Assembly (NCBI GenBank): GCA_032173965.1
Contig: CM063310.1
Coordinates: 1,241,735-1,305,734, forward strand
Direction of reading: 5' to 3'
From: Sitta carolinensis
Lineage: Eukaryota > Chordata > Aves > Passeriformes > Sittidae
Length of the DNA stretch: 64,000 bases
Under the pieces are notes generated by a model. That model ran no database searches. It was given only the letters and a program-made list of their open reading frames with translations, and had not been told where the DNA came from. The position numbers and the translations under genes were made by a program. Each line of letters starts with the position of its first letter. The first letter of the stretch is position 1. This document shows positions 44,901 through 54,646 of the stretch, in pieces.

Positions 44901-47900
44901 GCCTGGGGACAGCTGGGGACACTCTGGGGACACTCTGGGGACAGCTGGGGACACTCTGGGGACAGCCTGGGACAGCCTGGGACAGCTGGGGACAGCCTGG
45001 GGACAGCTGGGGACACTCTGGGGACAGCCTGGGACAGCCTGGGACAGCCTGGGACACCTGGGGACAGCCTGGGGACAGCCTGGGGACAGCTGGGGACACT
45101 CTGGGGACAGCCTGGGACAGCCTGGACAGCCTGGGACAGCTGGGGACACTCTGGGACAGCCTGGGGACAGCTGGGGACAGCCTGGGACAGCCTGGGGACA
45201 GCCTGGGACAGCTGGGGACAGCCTGGGACCCCTGGGGACAGCCTGGGACAGCCTGGGACCCCTGGGGACAGCCTGGGGACAGCCTGGGGACAGCTGGGGA
45301 CACTCTGGGGACAGCCTGGGACAGCCTGGGACAGCCTGGGACACCTGGGGACAGCCTGGGGACAGCCTGGGACAGCCTGGGGACAGCCTGGGGACAGCTG
45401 GGGACACTCTGGGGACAGCCTGGGACAGCCTGGGACAGCCTGGGACACCTGGGGACAGCCTGGGGACAGCCTGGGGACAGCCTGGGACAGCCTGGGACAC
45501 CTGGGGACAGCCTGGGACAGCCTGGGGACAGCTGGGGACACTCTGGGGACAGCCTGGGACAGCCTGGGACAGCCTGGGACAGCTGGGGACACTCTGGGGA
45601 CAGCCTGGGGACAGCCTGGGGACAGCTGGGGACACTCTGGGGACAGCCTGGGGACAGCTGGGGACAGCCTGGGGACAGCCTGGGGACAGCTGGGGACACT
45701 CTGGGGACAGCCTGGGACAGCCTGGGACAGCCTGGGACACCTGGGGACAGCCTGGGGACAGCCTGGGGACAGCTGGGGACACTCTGGGGACAGCCTGGGA
45801 CAGCCTGGGACAGCCTGGGACAGCTGGGGACAGCTTGGGGACAGCCTGGGGACAGCCTGGGGACAGCTGGGGACACTCTGGGGACAGCCTGGGGACAGCT
45901 GGGGACAGCCTGGGACAGCCTGGGGACAGCCTGGGGACAGCTGGGGACAGCCTGGGACCCCTGGGGACAGCCTGGGACAGCCTGGGACCCCTGGGGACAG
46001 CCTGGGACACCTGGGGACAGCCTGGGACAGCCTGGGGACACTCTGGGGACAGCCTGGGGACAGCCTGGGACAGCCTGGGACAGCTGGGGACAGCTTGGGG
46101 ACAGCCTGGGGACAGCCTGGGACACCTGGGACACCCTGGGGGCACCCCTGGGGACACCCTGGGACAGCTGGGGACAGCTTGGGGACACCCTGGGACAGCC
46201 TGGGGACAGCCTGGGACACCTGGGGACACCTGGGACAGCCTGGGGACAGCCTGGGGGCACCCCTGGGGACACCCTGGGACAGCCTGGGGACAGCTTGGGG
46301 ACAGCCTGGGACCCCTGGGGACACCCTGGGGACACCCTGGGACAGCCTGGGGACAGCCTGGGACACCTGGGGGCACCCCTGGCACCACCTGCACGGGCAC
46401 CGTGTCCCCCGACCCCCCCGTGCCAGTGCTCGCTGTCCCCTGAGCTCCCTGCGTGCCCCGGGTCTGGGGTCTGTCCTGCGATGGCCCTGAGTCCCCTGAC
46501 ACGCCTGTCCCCCTGGTGCCCCCTCTGCCCCTCCCCACCCCCTGGTGACCCCGCTGTCCCCGCTGTCCCCCCGCTGTCCCCCCCTGTCCCCCGGTGACCC
46601 CGCTGTCCCCGCTGTCCCCCGCTGTCCCCCCTGTCCCCCGGTGACCCCGCTGTCCCCGCTGTCCCCCCCTGTCCCCCGGTGACCCCGCTGTCCCCCGCTG
46701 TCCCCGCTGTCCCCCCCTGTCCCCCGCTGTCCCCGGTGTCCCCGCTGTCCCCCGCTGTCCCCCCTGTCCCCCGGTGACCCCGCTGTCCCCGCTGTCCCCC
46801 CCTGTCCCCCGGTGACCCCGCTGTCCCTGTCCCCGCCCAGCGAGCGGCTCCGTGCCCGCGCGGCGCACCTGCAGCGTCTCTACGCGGGGCTCTGTCACCT
46901 GGCCGGGGAGCGCAGGGCCACCCTGCAGGGCCACCACCGCCTGTGCCAGCTGCGCAGGGACCTCGACGACCTGGAGCAGTGGATCTCGGAGCGAGAGGTG
47001 GTGGCGGCGTCGCGGGAGCTGGGGCAGGACTTCGAGCACGTCACGGTGAGGGGACACGGGGAGACACTGAGGGGACACTGAGGGGACACGGGCACTGGGA
47101 CACTGAGGGGACCCTGCGTCACCTCAGTGCCAGGTGGTCCCCAGGCCATCTTGACGCTGTGGGGATCCTCGTGTCCCCCTGTCACCGGGGATGTCCCTGT
47201 GTCCCCAATCCCCGGGGATGTCCCTATCCCCTGGAGAGCCCCTTGAGCCCCCATCCCATGTCCCATGTCCCTCGTCCCCCTGTCCCCTGACCCCCTGTCC
47301 TGTCCCCTATCACACCCCTGCCCCCTGACCCCCTGTCCTGTCCCCTGTCCCCTCTCCCCCCTGTCCCCCGTCCCCTCTCCCCCCTGTCCCCCTGCCCCCC
47401 TGTCCCCTGTCCCCTCTCCTCCCTCTCCCCCCTGTCCCCCCTGCCCCCTATCCTTTCCCCTGCCCCCCTGTCCCCTGTCCCCTCTCCTCCCTCTCCCCCC
47501 TGTCCCCCCTGACCCCCTGTCCTGTCCCCTGTCCCCTCTCCCCCCTGTCCCCCCTGTCGCCCCTGACCCCCTCTCCTGTCCCCGCAGCTGCTCCGGGACA
47601 AGTTCCGCGAGTTCTCCCGGGACACGGGCGGGCTGGGCCAGGAGCGGTGGACGCGGCCAACGCGGCGGCGGCGGCGCTGATCGCCGGGGGCCACCCCGAG
47701 CGCGCGGCAGTGGCCCAGTGGCAAGCGGCGCTCAACGAGGCCTGGGCGGAGCTGCTGGAGCTCGTGGCCACGCGGGCCCAGGAGCTGGCGGCCGCGCACG
47801 ACCTGCAGCGCTTCCGCCGCGACGCCCGGCAGGTGCTGGCGCAGCTGCGGGACAAAGCCCGGCAGGTGCCCGAGGAGCTGGGCGCGACCTGCGCGCCGCA

Positions 47901-50900
47901 GAGGGGCTGGAGAGGCAGCACCGCGCCTTCGAGCACGACGTGCAGGCCTGAGCGCGCAGGTGAGGGCGTGGGACAGGTGAGGGGGTGGGGGAGAGGGGAG
48001 GGCGTGGGGGACAGGTGAGGAACGGGGGAGGTGAGGGGGTGGGGACAGGTGAGGGGGTGGGGGAGAGGTGAGGGGTGGGGACAGGTGAGGGAATGGGGAG
48101 AGGTGAGGGGGTGGGGACAGGTGAGGGGGTGGGGACAGGTGAGGGAACGGGGGACCACAGGGTGGGACAGGGACAGGTGAAGGGTAGGGGAGAGGGACAT
48201 GCTGAGGTGCAAGAGGGGGCTGTGGGTAGGATAGGTCACCTGTCCCCTGTCCCACCTGTCCCTAGGTGACGGCCGTGCAGGAGGCCATGGGGCACCTGTC
48301 CCACCTGTCCCCTGTCCACCTGTCCCACAGTGACAGCCGTGCAGAGGCCATGGGTCCTGTCCACCTGTCCACAGGTGACGGCCGTGCAGGAGGCTGCGGG
48401 CCGCCTGTCCCACCTGTCCCACCTGTCCCACAGGTGACGGCCGTGCAGGAGGCTGCGGGCCGCCTGGCCGCGGCGTACGCGGGCCCGCGGGCCGAGGAGC
48501 TGCGGGCGCAGGAGGCCGCGGTGGCCGCAGCCTGGGCCGAGCTCCGCGGGCGCTGCCAGCGCCGGCGCCGCCTGCTCGGGGACAGCGTGGAACAATTCCG
48601 GTTCCTGCGCGCCGCCCGCGACCTCCGGCTCTGGATGGACGGGATGCACCTGCAGCTGCAGGCCCGCGAGCGGCCCAGGTGGGACACGGGGGACACGGGG
48701 GGACACGGGGGGACGCGGGGGATAGCCCCGGGGACATGGGGACACACAGCGACTGTGGGGACACTGCAGGGACACACAGGGCTATGGGGACACAAATGGG
48801 GACAGCCCTGGGATGTGGGGACATCTCAGGGACACCCCAGGGACACCACAGTGACCCCAGTGCGGGGCTGTGACCGCGGCCACCCTAGTGGCCCAGCCCT
48901 GCCTGAGGTGGACCCGGGGTGTCCCTGGTGTCCCCAGTGTCCCCATAGTGTCCCCGGTGTCCCTGTGGTGTCCCCGGTGTCCCTATGGTGTCCCCGGTGT
49001 CCCCGTGGTGACCCCCCCCCGGTGTCCCCAGTGTCCCCGGTGGTGTCCCCGGTGTCCCCGTGGTGACCCCCCCGGTGTCCCTGTCCCCTCGCAGGGATGT
49101 CACCGCGGCCGAGCTGCTGATCCAGCAGCACCAGGGCTGCGGGCGGAGCTGGAGGCGCGCGAGGGCTCCTTGGGGGCCTGCGTGGCCACGGCCACGGCGC
49201 TGCTGCAGCGCGGCCACCACGCCGCCGACAAGGTGGGACACGCCTGTCCCCGTGTCCCCTGTCCCCGTGTCACTGTCCCCAAGTCCCCAGCCACGCACCC
49301 CTCATCCAAACCCTCCTCTCCACGGTGCTGTCCCCATCCTGTGTCCCCATCGCTGTCTCTGTGTCCCAACCCCACCCCGTATCTCTGTCCCCATCCTGTC
49401 CCCAAGCACGTCCCCTCGTCCCTGTCCCTCTACCAGCGTGTCCTGACCTTTGTCCCCATCCCTGTCCCCCTGTCCCCCTGTCCCGTGTCCCCCAGCTGTC
49501 CCAGGAGCTGGCCGAGCTCCAGGAGCGCCGCAGGGACATCGGGGAGCGCTGGCAGGACAAGCTGGAGTGGCTGCAGACGGGTGAGAACTGGGGGGCCCCG
49601 GGTCCCCCCCATGTCCCCTCCTGTCCCCCGTGCCAGGCTCAGGTGCTGCCCCCACCCAGGGGGAGCGAACTGAGGGGTCCCTGTGCCTGTGCCCCCTCAG
49701 GGGGGGATCAGGGGGGTCCCTGTGCCTGTGCCCCCTCAGGGGGGGATCAGGGGGGTCCCTGTGCCTGTGCCCCCTCAGGGGGGGATCGGGGGGGGTCCCT
49801 GTGCCCCGTGTCCCCTCAGGGGTGGCAGGGGGGGTCCCTGTGCCTGTGCCCCCTCAGGGGGGGATCGGGGGGGGTCCCTGTGCCCCGTGTCCCCTCAGGG
49901 GGGATCAGGGGGGTCCCTGTGCCCCGTGTCCCCTCAGGGGGGATCAGGGGGTCCCTGTGCCTGTGCCCCCTCAGGGGGGGATCGGGGGGGTCCCTGTGCC
50001 CCGTGTCCCCTCAGGGGTGGCAGAGGGGGGTCCCTGTGCCCTGTGCCCCTCAGGGGTGGCAGGGGGGTCCCTGTGCCTGTGTCCCCCTCAGGGGTGGCAG
50101 GGGGGTGGCCCCTGTGCCCCGTGTCCCCTCAGGGGGGGATCGGGGGGGGTCCCTGTGTCCCGTGTCCCCTCAGGGGTGGCAGAGGGGGGGTCCCTGCCCC
50201 CCGGTGCCCCCCGGTGACCGTGCCCTGTCCCAGTGCTGGAGGTGCTGGTGTTCGGGCGCGACGCGGCCACGGCCGAGGCGTGGCTGGCGAGCAGGGAGCC
50301 CCTGGCCCGCGCCCCCGAGCTGGGCTCCAGCCTGGCTGAGGCCGAGACCCTCCTCAAACGCCACCAGAGCTTCCAGAAGGCAGCGGCCGCCTGGGAAGAG
50401 AGATTCGCTGCCCTGAGCCGCCTGACCACGGTGGGGACACGGGGGGACACGGGGGGGGACACGGGGGGACACGAGGAAATGGGGAGGGGGACATCGGAGA
50501 CATTGGGGACACAGGAGATAGGGGGGGAATGAGGGGGGAAATGGGGATGGGGGCACAGGGGACACGGCGGGGGAACAGGGGGAAATGGGGAGTGGGACAT
50601 GGGGGGGACACAGAAGAGAATGGGGGGGAAATGGGGAGGGGGCACAGGGGGAAAAGGGGGGCACAGGGGACACGGCGAGGACAAGGGGAGGGGGCACTGG
50701 GGTTACTGTGACTCTGGGGGGGCTGGGGGTCCCGGTGTCCCCCCCATGCCCCGGGGGGGTCCCCAGGGGGTCTCCCTGTCCCCCCCCCCATGCCCGGGGT
50801 GTCCCTGACCCCCCCTCCCCCCCAGCTGGAGGAGAAGGAGCGGCGGCGGCGCCAGGAGGAGGAGGAGGAGGAGGCGAGGAGGAAGCTGCAGCCCCCCGAG

Positions 50901-53388
50901 CCCCCCCCGGGCCAGGCCGGGGTCGGGGGGACCCCCCCGGTGGTGCCCCCCGAGAGCCAGGACGGGGGAGGGGGCGGGGAGGGGCAGAGGTGAGGGGGGG
51001 GGCAGAGGGGATATTCAGGGCCGGGGGGGATTTTGGGGGGACACTGAGGGTTGGGGGGGGATGTTGGGAAACCCCCGGGTTTGGGGGGGGTGTCGGGGGA
51101 GGTCAGGGATATGAGGAGGGGGTTCTGGGGGTGACAGGGGGGTCTCCCCTGTGTGTCCCCCTTCCCCAGGGCCCCCACCCCCCAGAGCCGCCCACCGGAG
51201 CCCCCCGCCCTCAACGGGATCCGCCCCGACAGCGCCGCGGGCCAGGTACCCCCCCCCGACCCCCCCAAAATGCGGGGGGACCCCCGGACCCCTCGGTAGG
51301 AGCCCCCCCTCAGCCGTGTCCCCCTCCCCAGGGCCCCAGAGCGGCGCAGGAGGGGGGGCCCGGCCCGGGGGGGGTGGCGGCCACGCTGCCCCCCCGCGCC
51401 CCCCCCCCGCCCGAGACCCTCGAGGGGGGGCTGTGCCGCAAGCAGGAGCTGGAGGCACCCGGCAAGAGAGCCAGCAACAGGTGAGGGCACACCTGGGCAC
51501 ACCTGGGGACACCTGGGGGTACCTGGGGCACCTGGGGAACACCTGGGGGACACCTGGGGACACCTGGGGGACACCTGGGGGACACCTGGGGACATCCTGG
51601 GCACACCTGGGGACACCTGGAGGTACCTGGGGACACCTGGGGGACATCTGGGGACACCTGGGGACATCCTAGGCACACCTGGGGACACTTGGGGGCACCT
51701 GGGGATACCTGGGGACACCTGGGGGTACCAGGGGGACACCTGGGGGCACCTGGGGGCTTTGGGGACACGCCCCTTTCACCTTCCCACACAGGCCACGCCC
51801 CTTCTCACCCCCCAGTATGGCCTGGCCTTATTTGGAGATCCCGGCCCCGCCCACACGACCCCGCCCTTCGGTGGCCACGCCCATTGAATGCCACGCCCTT
51901 CCCTTAAAGCCCAAACGGCCCCCAGGTCCTGGCAGAGCCGGGGTGGTGTTCGGGGGGTCGGGGGTCCCCAAAATCCCCCCTAACCCCCCCTGGACCCCCC
52001 AGGTCCTGGCAGAGCCGGGGTGGTGTTTGCGGGGTCGGGGGTCCCCTAAACCCCCCCTAACCCCCCCTGGACCCCCAGGTCCTGGCAGAGCCGGGGTGGT
52101 GTTTGCGGGGTCGGGGGTCCCCTAAACCCCCCCTAACCCCCCCTGGACCCCCAGGTCCTGGCAGAGCCGGGGTGGTGTTCGGGGGGTCGGGGGTCCCCTA
52201 AACCCCCCCTAACCCCCCCGGGACCCCCAGGTCCTGGCAGAGCCTGTACTGCGTGCTGCGGGGGGCGCCCTGAGCGTGTTCAAGGACGCGCGGGGGGCGG
52301 GCGCGGGGGTCCCGTACCACGGCGAGCCCCCCACCCCTCTGCGCGGAGCCCGCTGCCAGCCGGCCACGGCGTACCGCAAACGGAAACACGTCTTCAGGCT
52401 GGGGTAAACCGGGGGGAAATGGGGGGAAAAATGGGGGAAATGAGGGGGAGATGGGGGAGAATTGGGGGGAAAAATGGGGGGAAAAATGGGGGGAAAATGT
52501 GGGAGACATGGGGGGGAATGAGGGGGAGATGGCGGGAAAATTGGGGGGGAAAATGGGGGGAAACTGCGGGGGAAAATGGGGTGGAAATTGGGGGGAAATG
52601 GGAGAAATGAGGAGAAAGAGTGGGGGGGAAATGGGAGGAAATTGGGGGAAATATGGGGGGAAATAGGATAAAATTGGGGGGAAATAGAGAGATGGGTGAA
52701 AATGGGGGGAGAGTGGGGGGGAAATAAGGGAATATTCGGGGGAAATATGGGGGAGATGTGGGGGGAAATTGGAGGGGAAATTGGGAAGAATGGGGGAGAA
52801 GTGGAGGGAAAATGGGAGGAGATGGGGAAAAAGGGGAAGATTGGGGGAAAACGGGGGGAATATTGGGGAGACTTGGGGGGAACAGGGGGAAAAATGGGGG
52901 GGGAATGGGGGGCAAAAGAGAGAAAAAAGAAGTGGGAATAATGGGGCAGATGTGCAGGCAAATGGGTAAAAATGGGGGGAAGCTGGGGAAATATGGGGGG
53001 ACAGGAAGGGGCTGGGGGGTCCCGGTGGCTGATCCCAACCCCCCCCCCCAGGCTGAGCGATGGGAAGGAATTCCTGTTCCAGGCTAAGGACGAGGTGAGA
53101 CACCCACCCCCCCCGATGTCCCCCTGTGCCCCCAGCCCCCCCAGTGTCCCCACTGTCCCCGTGTCCCCCCAGGCTGACATGGCCCTGTGGCTCCGGGGCA
53201 TCGAAGCCGCCGCCGGGGTCGCTCTGGGGGGGTCCCGGGAGGGCTCGGGGGTCCCTGGGGGTCCCCCCAAGGGGATGTCGAGGGCCCTGAGCCTCCCCCC
53301 GGTGCCTCCCCCCGCCGAGGGAGCCCCCCGGCCCCGCGAGCCCAAGGAGAGGGAGAAACGCTTCAGCTTCTTCAAGAAGAACAAATAG
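26138..53388 (+). CDS. SPTBN2: SPTBN2, beta-III spectrin
   Basis: Membrane-skeleton beta spectrin that pairs with alpha spectrin and binds actin. The ATG at 26138 has a perfect GCCACC context. Coding exons: 26138-26300, 27290-27438, 28535-28708, 29180-29271, 29355-29435, 31310-31425, 31507-31619, 33301-33488, 34129-34246, 34748-34906, 35384-35686, 35779-35933, 36284-37449, 37982-38119, 38408-39164, 39241-39443, 39527-39617, 39753-39899, 40393-40656, 42187-42411, 42730-42819, 43652-43929, 44333-44462, 46841-47045, 47588-47959, 48434-48678, 49095-49232, 49496-49580, 50234-50430, 50826-50989, 51170-51245, 51332-51480, 52231-52403, 53052-53094, 53173-53388. Domains: two CH domains ([20 protein letters not shown]), about 17 spectrin repeats, an acidic/Pro-rich linker, a PH domain ([21 protein letters not shown]) and the C-terminus [11 protein letters not shown]. 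About 2450 codons. Ten apparent 1-2 base indels occur; paralogue choice rests on RCE1/TOP6BL/RBM4 synteny. Confidence 0.96.
26330..27280. repeat. Purine-rich repeat in SPTBN2 intron 2
   Basis: From 26380 to 26870 the plus strand is nearly all A and G (GGAGAAAAAGTGGAAAAAAT units), then it switches to CCCCCAAAATTCC and GGGGG segments. No exon is seen. Confidence 0.85.
27620..28530. repeat. Minisatellites in SPTBN2 intron 3
   Basis: 27660-28060 is CCCCAGACCCCC-type repeat. 28060-28530 has about 12 units of CCCTGCCCGTGCCCCCTGCC plus GGGGGGTCCCTGACC, ending at the acceptor of exon 28535-28708. Confidence 0.85.
28715..29165. repeat. TTTTGGGGGTC repeats in SPTBN2 intron 4
   Basis: About 15 units of CCCATTTTGGGGGTCTTGCA and CCCAGACTCACTTTGGGG type. 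No exon is seen. Confidence 0.8.
29440..29645. repeat. GGGGGCAAACTGGGGG array at the SPTBN2 exon 5 donor
   Basis: About ten units of GGCAAACTGGGGGTGGGG start directly after the GTGCGGGC donor. The G-runs are on the sense strand. Confidence 0.85.
29700..31290. repeat. GTCAGTGG minisatellite with 368-base higher-order repeat
   Basis: Mixed GTCAGTGG, GTCAGTGGGTC, CACTGGTCAGTGG and CATGGCCATGG units. A block containing GTGGGTCTTTTGCCATGG starts at 30361 and again at 30729 and the copies match over hundreds of bases. The intron continues to the exon at 31310. Confidence 0.93.
31620..31990. repeat. GGACAGATGGACACGGGG array in SPTBN2 intron 7
   Basis: About 12 units of 18-36 bases start immediately after the exon 31507-31619 donor (GTCCGGGG). 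Confidence 0.9.
32185..33245. repeat. (GGAT)n satellite, about 1.05 kb, in SPTBN2 intron 7
   Basis: Nearly continuous GATG/GGAT tetranucleotides with phase breaks (GATGATGG). A marker block GAATGGGTGATGGACAGATG recurs near 32321, 32507 and 32866, so segments were duplicated as larger blocks. Confidence 0.97.
33490..34128. repeat. GGTCTGGGGGCTCCTAGTGG array in SPTBN2 intron 8
   Basis: About 20 degenerate units of 20-30 bases. The last 110 bases before the acceptor are four copies of CCGGTGTATTTTGGGGTCTC. Confidence 0.87.
34250..34560. repeat. GGGACAGGGACAGG array at the SPTBN2 exon 9 donor
   Basis: A purine-rich GACAGG array starts two bases into the intron (GTGACGGGGACAGGG). It is followed at 34610-34740 by three CCAGGTGTGCCAGGTGA units before the next acceptor. 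Confidence 0.88.
35030..35383 (+). repeat. Array of SPTBN2 exon 11 acceptor-edge copies
   Basis: Five extra copies of a 58-60 base unit (pyrimidine tract, CCCAG, then GACAATTTCGGGGGGTCC) precede the true exon start at 35384, with AG at about 35091, 35149, 35207, 35267 and 35325. A sixth, diverged copy lies near 35032. Confidence 0.93.
36618..36915 (+). other. Ser/Pro/Glu/Ala-rich insertion inside SPTBN2 exon 13
   Basis: Between [10 protein letters not shown] and [12 protein letters not shown], where mammalian beta-III spectrin has only a few residues, about 95 extra codons encode low-complexity sequence rich in [17 protein letters not shown] and EPPEGPPG. There is no GT donor or AG acceptor pair of good quality around it, and one frame stays open through nearly all of it. 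It would sit in the B-C loop of about the fourth spectrin repeat. A 1-base shift is needed near 36885-36905. Confidence 0.65.
40660..41810. repeat. GGTTTGGGG minisatellite in SPTBN2 intron 19
   Basis: Units of about 70-90 bases (AAGGTTTGGGGTGAAGG, GGGAGAGGGGAGTGG, GGGGGCAAAATGGGG) run from just after the 40656 donor. Strongly G-rich on the sense strand. Confidence 0.93.
41815..42175. repeat. GGGCTCAGGTTTTGGG array in SPTBN2 intron 19
   Basis: About 15 units of GCTCAGGTTTTGGGTGCAG and GCGGGTTTTAGG type run up to the acceptor of exon 42187-42411, giving many CAGGT sequences. Confidence 0.85.
42825..43645. repeat. CCCCAATTCCCCCTCAAACC array in SPTBN2 intron 21
   Basis: About 25 degenerate units of CCCCCATAAACCCC and CCCAATTCCCCCTCA. 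No exon is seen. Confidence 0.87.
44463..46390. repeat. 1.9-kb GGGGACAGCCTG array starting at the SPTBN2 exon 23 donor
   Basis: Units of 10-11 bases (GGGACAGCCT, GGGGACAGCT, GGGGACACTCT) form larger blocks; one block near 44590 recurs near 44910. From 44465 to about 46400 I find no GT dinucleotide on the sense strand. Confidence 0.95.
46540..46835. repeat. CCGCTGTCCCC array at the SPTBN2 exon 24 acceptor
   Basis: Repeats of CCCCCGGTGACCCCGCTGTC and CCCCGCTGTC run to the acceptor at 46840. Confidence 0.9.
47255..47585. repeat. CCCCTGTCCCC array at the SPTBN2 exon 25 acceptor
   Basis: Units of CCCCTGACCCCCTGTCCTGT and CCCCTCTCCCCCCTGTC run up to the acceptor at 47587. Confidence 0.88.
47960..48235 (+). 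repeat. Ladder of donor-like GGTGAGG repeats after SPTBN2 exon 25
   Basis: About ten units of GACAGGTGAGGGGGTGGGG follow the native donor (GCGCAG then GTGAGG), each reproducing a strong donor. Confidence 0.88.
48236..48433 (+). repeat. Copies of the SPTBN2 exon 26 acceptor edge
   Basis: Three extra copies of the acceptor and exon start (GTGACGGCCGTGCAGGAGG, VTAVQEA) begin after AG at 48265, 48330 and 48374. The true exon starts at 48434. CCTGTCCCACCTGTCC separates them. Confidence 0.92.
48690..49090. repeat. GGGGACAC and GTGTCCCCGGT repeats in SPTBN2 intron 26
   Basis: The first half has GGGGACACGGGG units and the second half GTCCCCGGTGTCCCTGTGG units. No exon is seen. Confidence 0.8.
49640..50215. 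repeat. About 45-bp minisatellite in SPTBN2 intron 28
   Basis: About 12 units of CCCCTCAGGGGGGGATC plus GGGGGGTCCCTGTGCC. Each unit contains CCCCTCAGG, a potential acceptor. Confidence 0.93.
50435..50705. repeat. GGGGAAATGGGG purine-rich array in SPTBN2 intron 29
   Basis: Units of GGGGGAAATGGGGAGGGGG and GGGGACACGG start after the donor at 50430. Confidence 0.8.
51485..51765. repeat. GGGGACACCTGG array at the SPTBN2 exon 32 donor
   Basis: About 22 units of 12-13 bases start within six bases of the donor at 51481. Confidence 0.92.
51920..52230 (+). repeat. Array of SPTBN2 exon 33 acceptor-edge copies
   Basis: Four extra copies of a 76-77 base unit carry CCCAG, then GTCCTGGCAGAGCC (start of the PH-domain exon, SWQS), then GGGGTGGTGTT. 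Their AG ends at 51925, 52002, 52078 and 52154; the true exon starts at 52231. Confidence 0.95.
52405..53035. repeat. Purine-rich GGGGGAAAATG repeat in SPTBN2 intron 33
   Basis: Over 600 bases of almost pure A/G on the sense strand, units GGGGGGAAATTGG and GGGGGAAAATG. No exon is seen. Confidence 0.9.
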
Positions 53389-53480
53389 AGTCTGGGGTCC
53401 CGCGGCCGACGGAGGGACCCCGGGGGGGGCTGAGTGTCCCCCCCCCAGGCCCGGTGATGTCCCCGCGCAGCCCCCACCCC

Positions 53481-53486
53481 AATAAA
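53481..53486 (+). terminator. SPTBN2 polyadenylation signal AATAAA
   Basis: AATAAA lies 93 bases after the SPTBN2 stop, followed by GT-rich sequence. Confidence 0.9.
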
Positions 53487-53829
53487 GAGATTGGAGACAG
53501 AGCCTGGGGGGTCCGAGTGTGCTGGGGAGCGGGGACTGGGAGGGACTGGGAGGGACTGGGAGGGGTTTGAACAGGAGGGCTTGGGATGCGTATTGGGATT
53601 GGGGAGCGGGTGGCGATGGGATGGGAGGGGATGAGGATGGGATGGGAGGGGATGGGATGGGATGTGACGCGGGTTCGGTACCGGGCGGCGCGGGGCACTC
53701 CAGTGCTCCCAGTAAGAACCCCAGTGCTCCCATACGGACCCAATGCCCCGAGCAGACCTCAATGCCCCCAGGCTCCACCCCAGCACCGACCCCAGTCCCA
53801 AGCCTAAGCCCCCCCTCAGTCCGGCTCCC

Positions 53830-54375
53830 ACCCCAGTCGGCCCCAGCCTCAGCCCCCCAGCGCTCCCAGTCGCCCAGCGCTCCCAGCGCTCCCAGCGCTC
53901 CCAGTCCGGCTCCCAGCGCTCCCAGTACAGCCCCCAGCGCTCCTCCTCCAGGTCCCGTCGCTCCCAGCGCTCCCAGTCCGGCTCCCAGCGCTCCCAGTCC
54001 GCTCCCAGCGCTCCCAGTCCGCCCCAGCGCTCCCAGTCCGGCTCCCAGCGCTCCCAGTCCGGCTCCCAGCGCTCCCAGTCCGGCTCCCAGCGCTCCCAGT
54101 CCAGGCTCACCCAGCGCTCCCAGTCCGGCTCCCAGCGCTCCCAGTCCGGCTCCCAGCGCTCCCAGTCCGGCTCCCAGCGCTCCCAGTCCGGCTCCCAGCG
54201 CTCCCAGTCCAGCCCCCAGCGCTCCCAGTCCGGTTCCCAGCGCTCCCAGTCCGGCTCCCAGCGCTCCCAGTCCGGCTCCCAGCGCTCCCAGTCCGCGCCC
54301 CAGCGCTCCCAGTCCGGCTCCCGGCTCCCAGCGGCTCCAGCTCCCAGTCCGGCTCCCAGCGCTCCCAGTACAGCC
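53830..54375. repeat. CCCAGCGCTCCCAGTCCGG intergenic minisatellite
   Basis: About 24 units of 20-22 bases lie between SPTBN2 and RBM4. Long open frames on both strands are a by-product of stop-free units. 53490-53830 holds only weak GGGACTGGGAGG and CCAGTGCTCCCA repeats. Confidence 0.95.
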
Positions 54376-54474
54376 CCCAGCGCCCGAAGCCCCCCCCCCC
54401 AATCAATGGACCACCCCCGCTCCCCCCCCACCGCAGCCCCATGGAACGCTCCTCCCTTCGCCCCGCCCCTTCCC

Positions 54475-54646
54475 TCTCGTGATTGGCTGCGGCCGCTCCG
54501 TGGGCGGGCTCACCTGGCGGGCCGATGACCTCACGTTGCGGGGTTTGACTGACAGGGCCGGCTGCCAATGAGCGCGCGGGAGGCGGGGCGGGGCCGGGAG
54601 ACGCCGCCGCCATTTTGTGAGGATCGCGCGCGGCGGACGGGGCAGG
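54475..54646 (+). promoter_or_regulatory. RBM4 CpG promoter and non-coding exon 1
   Basis: An inverted CCAAT box (GATTGGCTG, 54480-54488) and CCAATGAGCG (about 54566) flank a CRE-like TGACCTCACG. A YY1-like GCCGCCATTTTG lies near 54605. The first exon probably ends at 54646 (GGGCAG before GTGGGG). The intron then runs to the acceptor at 55713. Confidence 0.7.

Noticed and set aside
44036..47078. Very long open frames (up to about 890 codons, both strands) in the GGGGACAGCCTG array
   Set aside because: Stop-free tandem units open several frames at once. The product is a monotonous repeat with no domain, and the interval is a SPTBN2 intron.
13059..53388. ZBTB3, RCE1 and SPTBN2 as pseudogenes because of frameshifts
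   Set aside because: The frameshifts are isolated single-base events in C/G runs. Splice sites, domains, stops and polyadenylation signals are intact and no nonsense codon is seen when they are corrected.
52198..54431. Two minus-strand frames of about 740 codons over SPTBN2 exon 33 to the RBM4 promoter
   Set aside because: They are antisense to the SPTBN2 PH-domain exons and run through purine-rich and CCCAGCGCT arrays. Both are repeat by-products.
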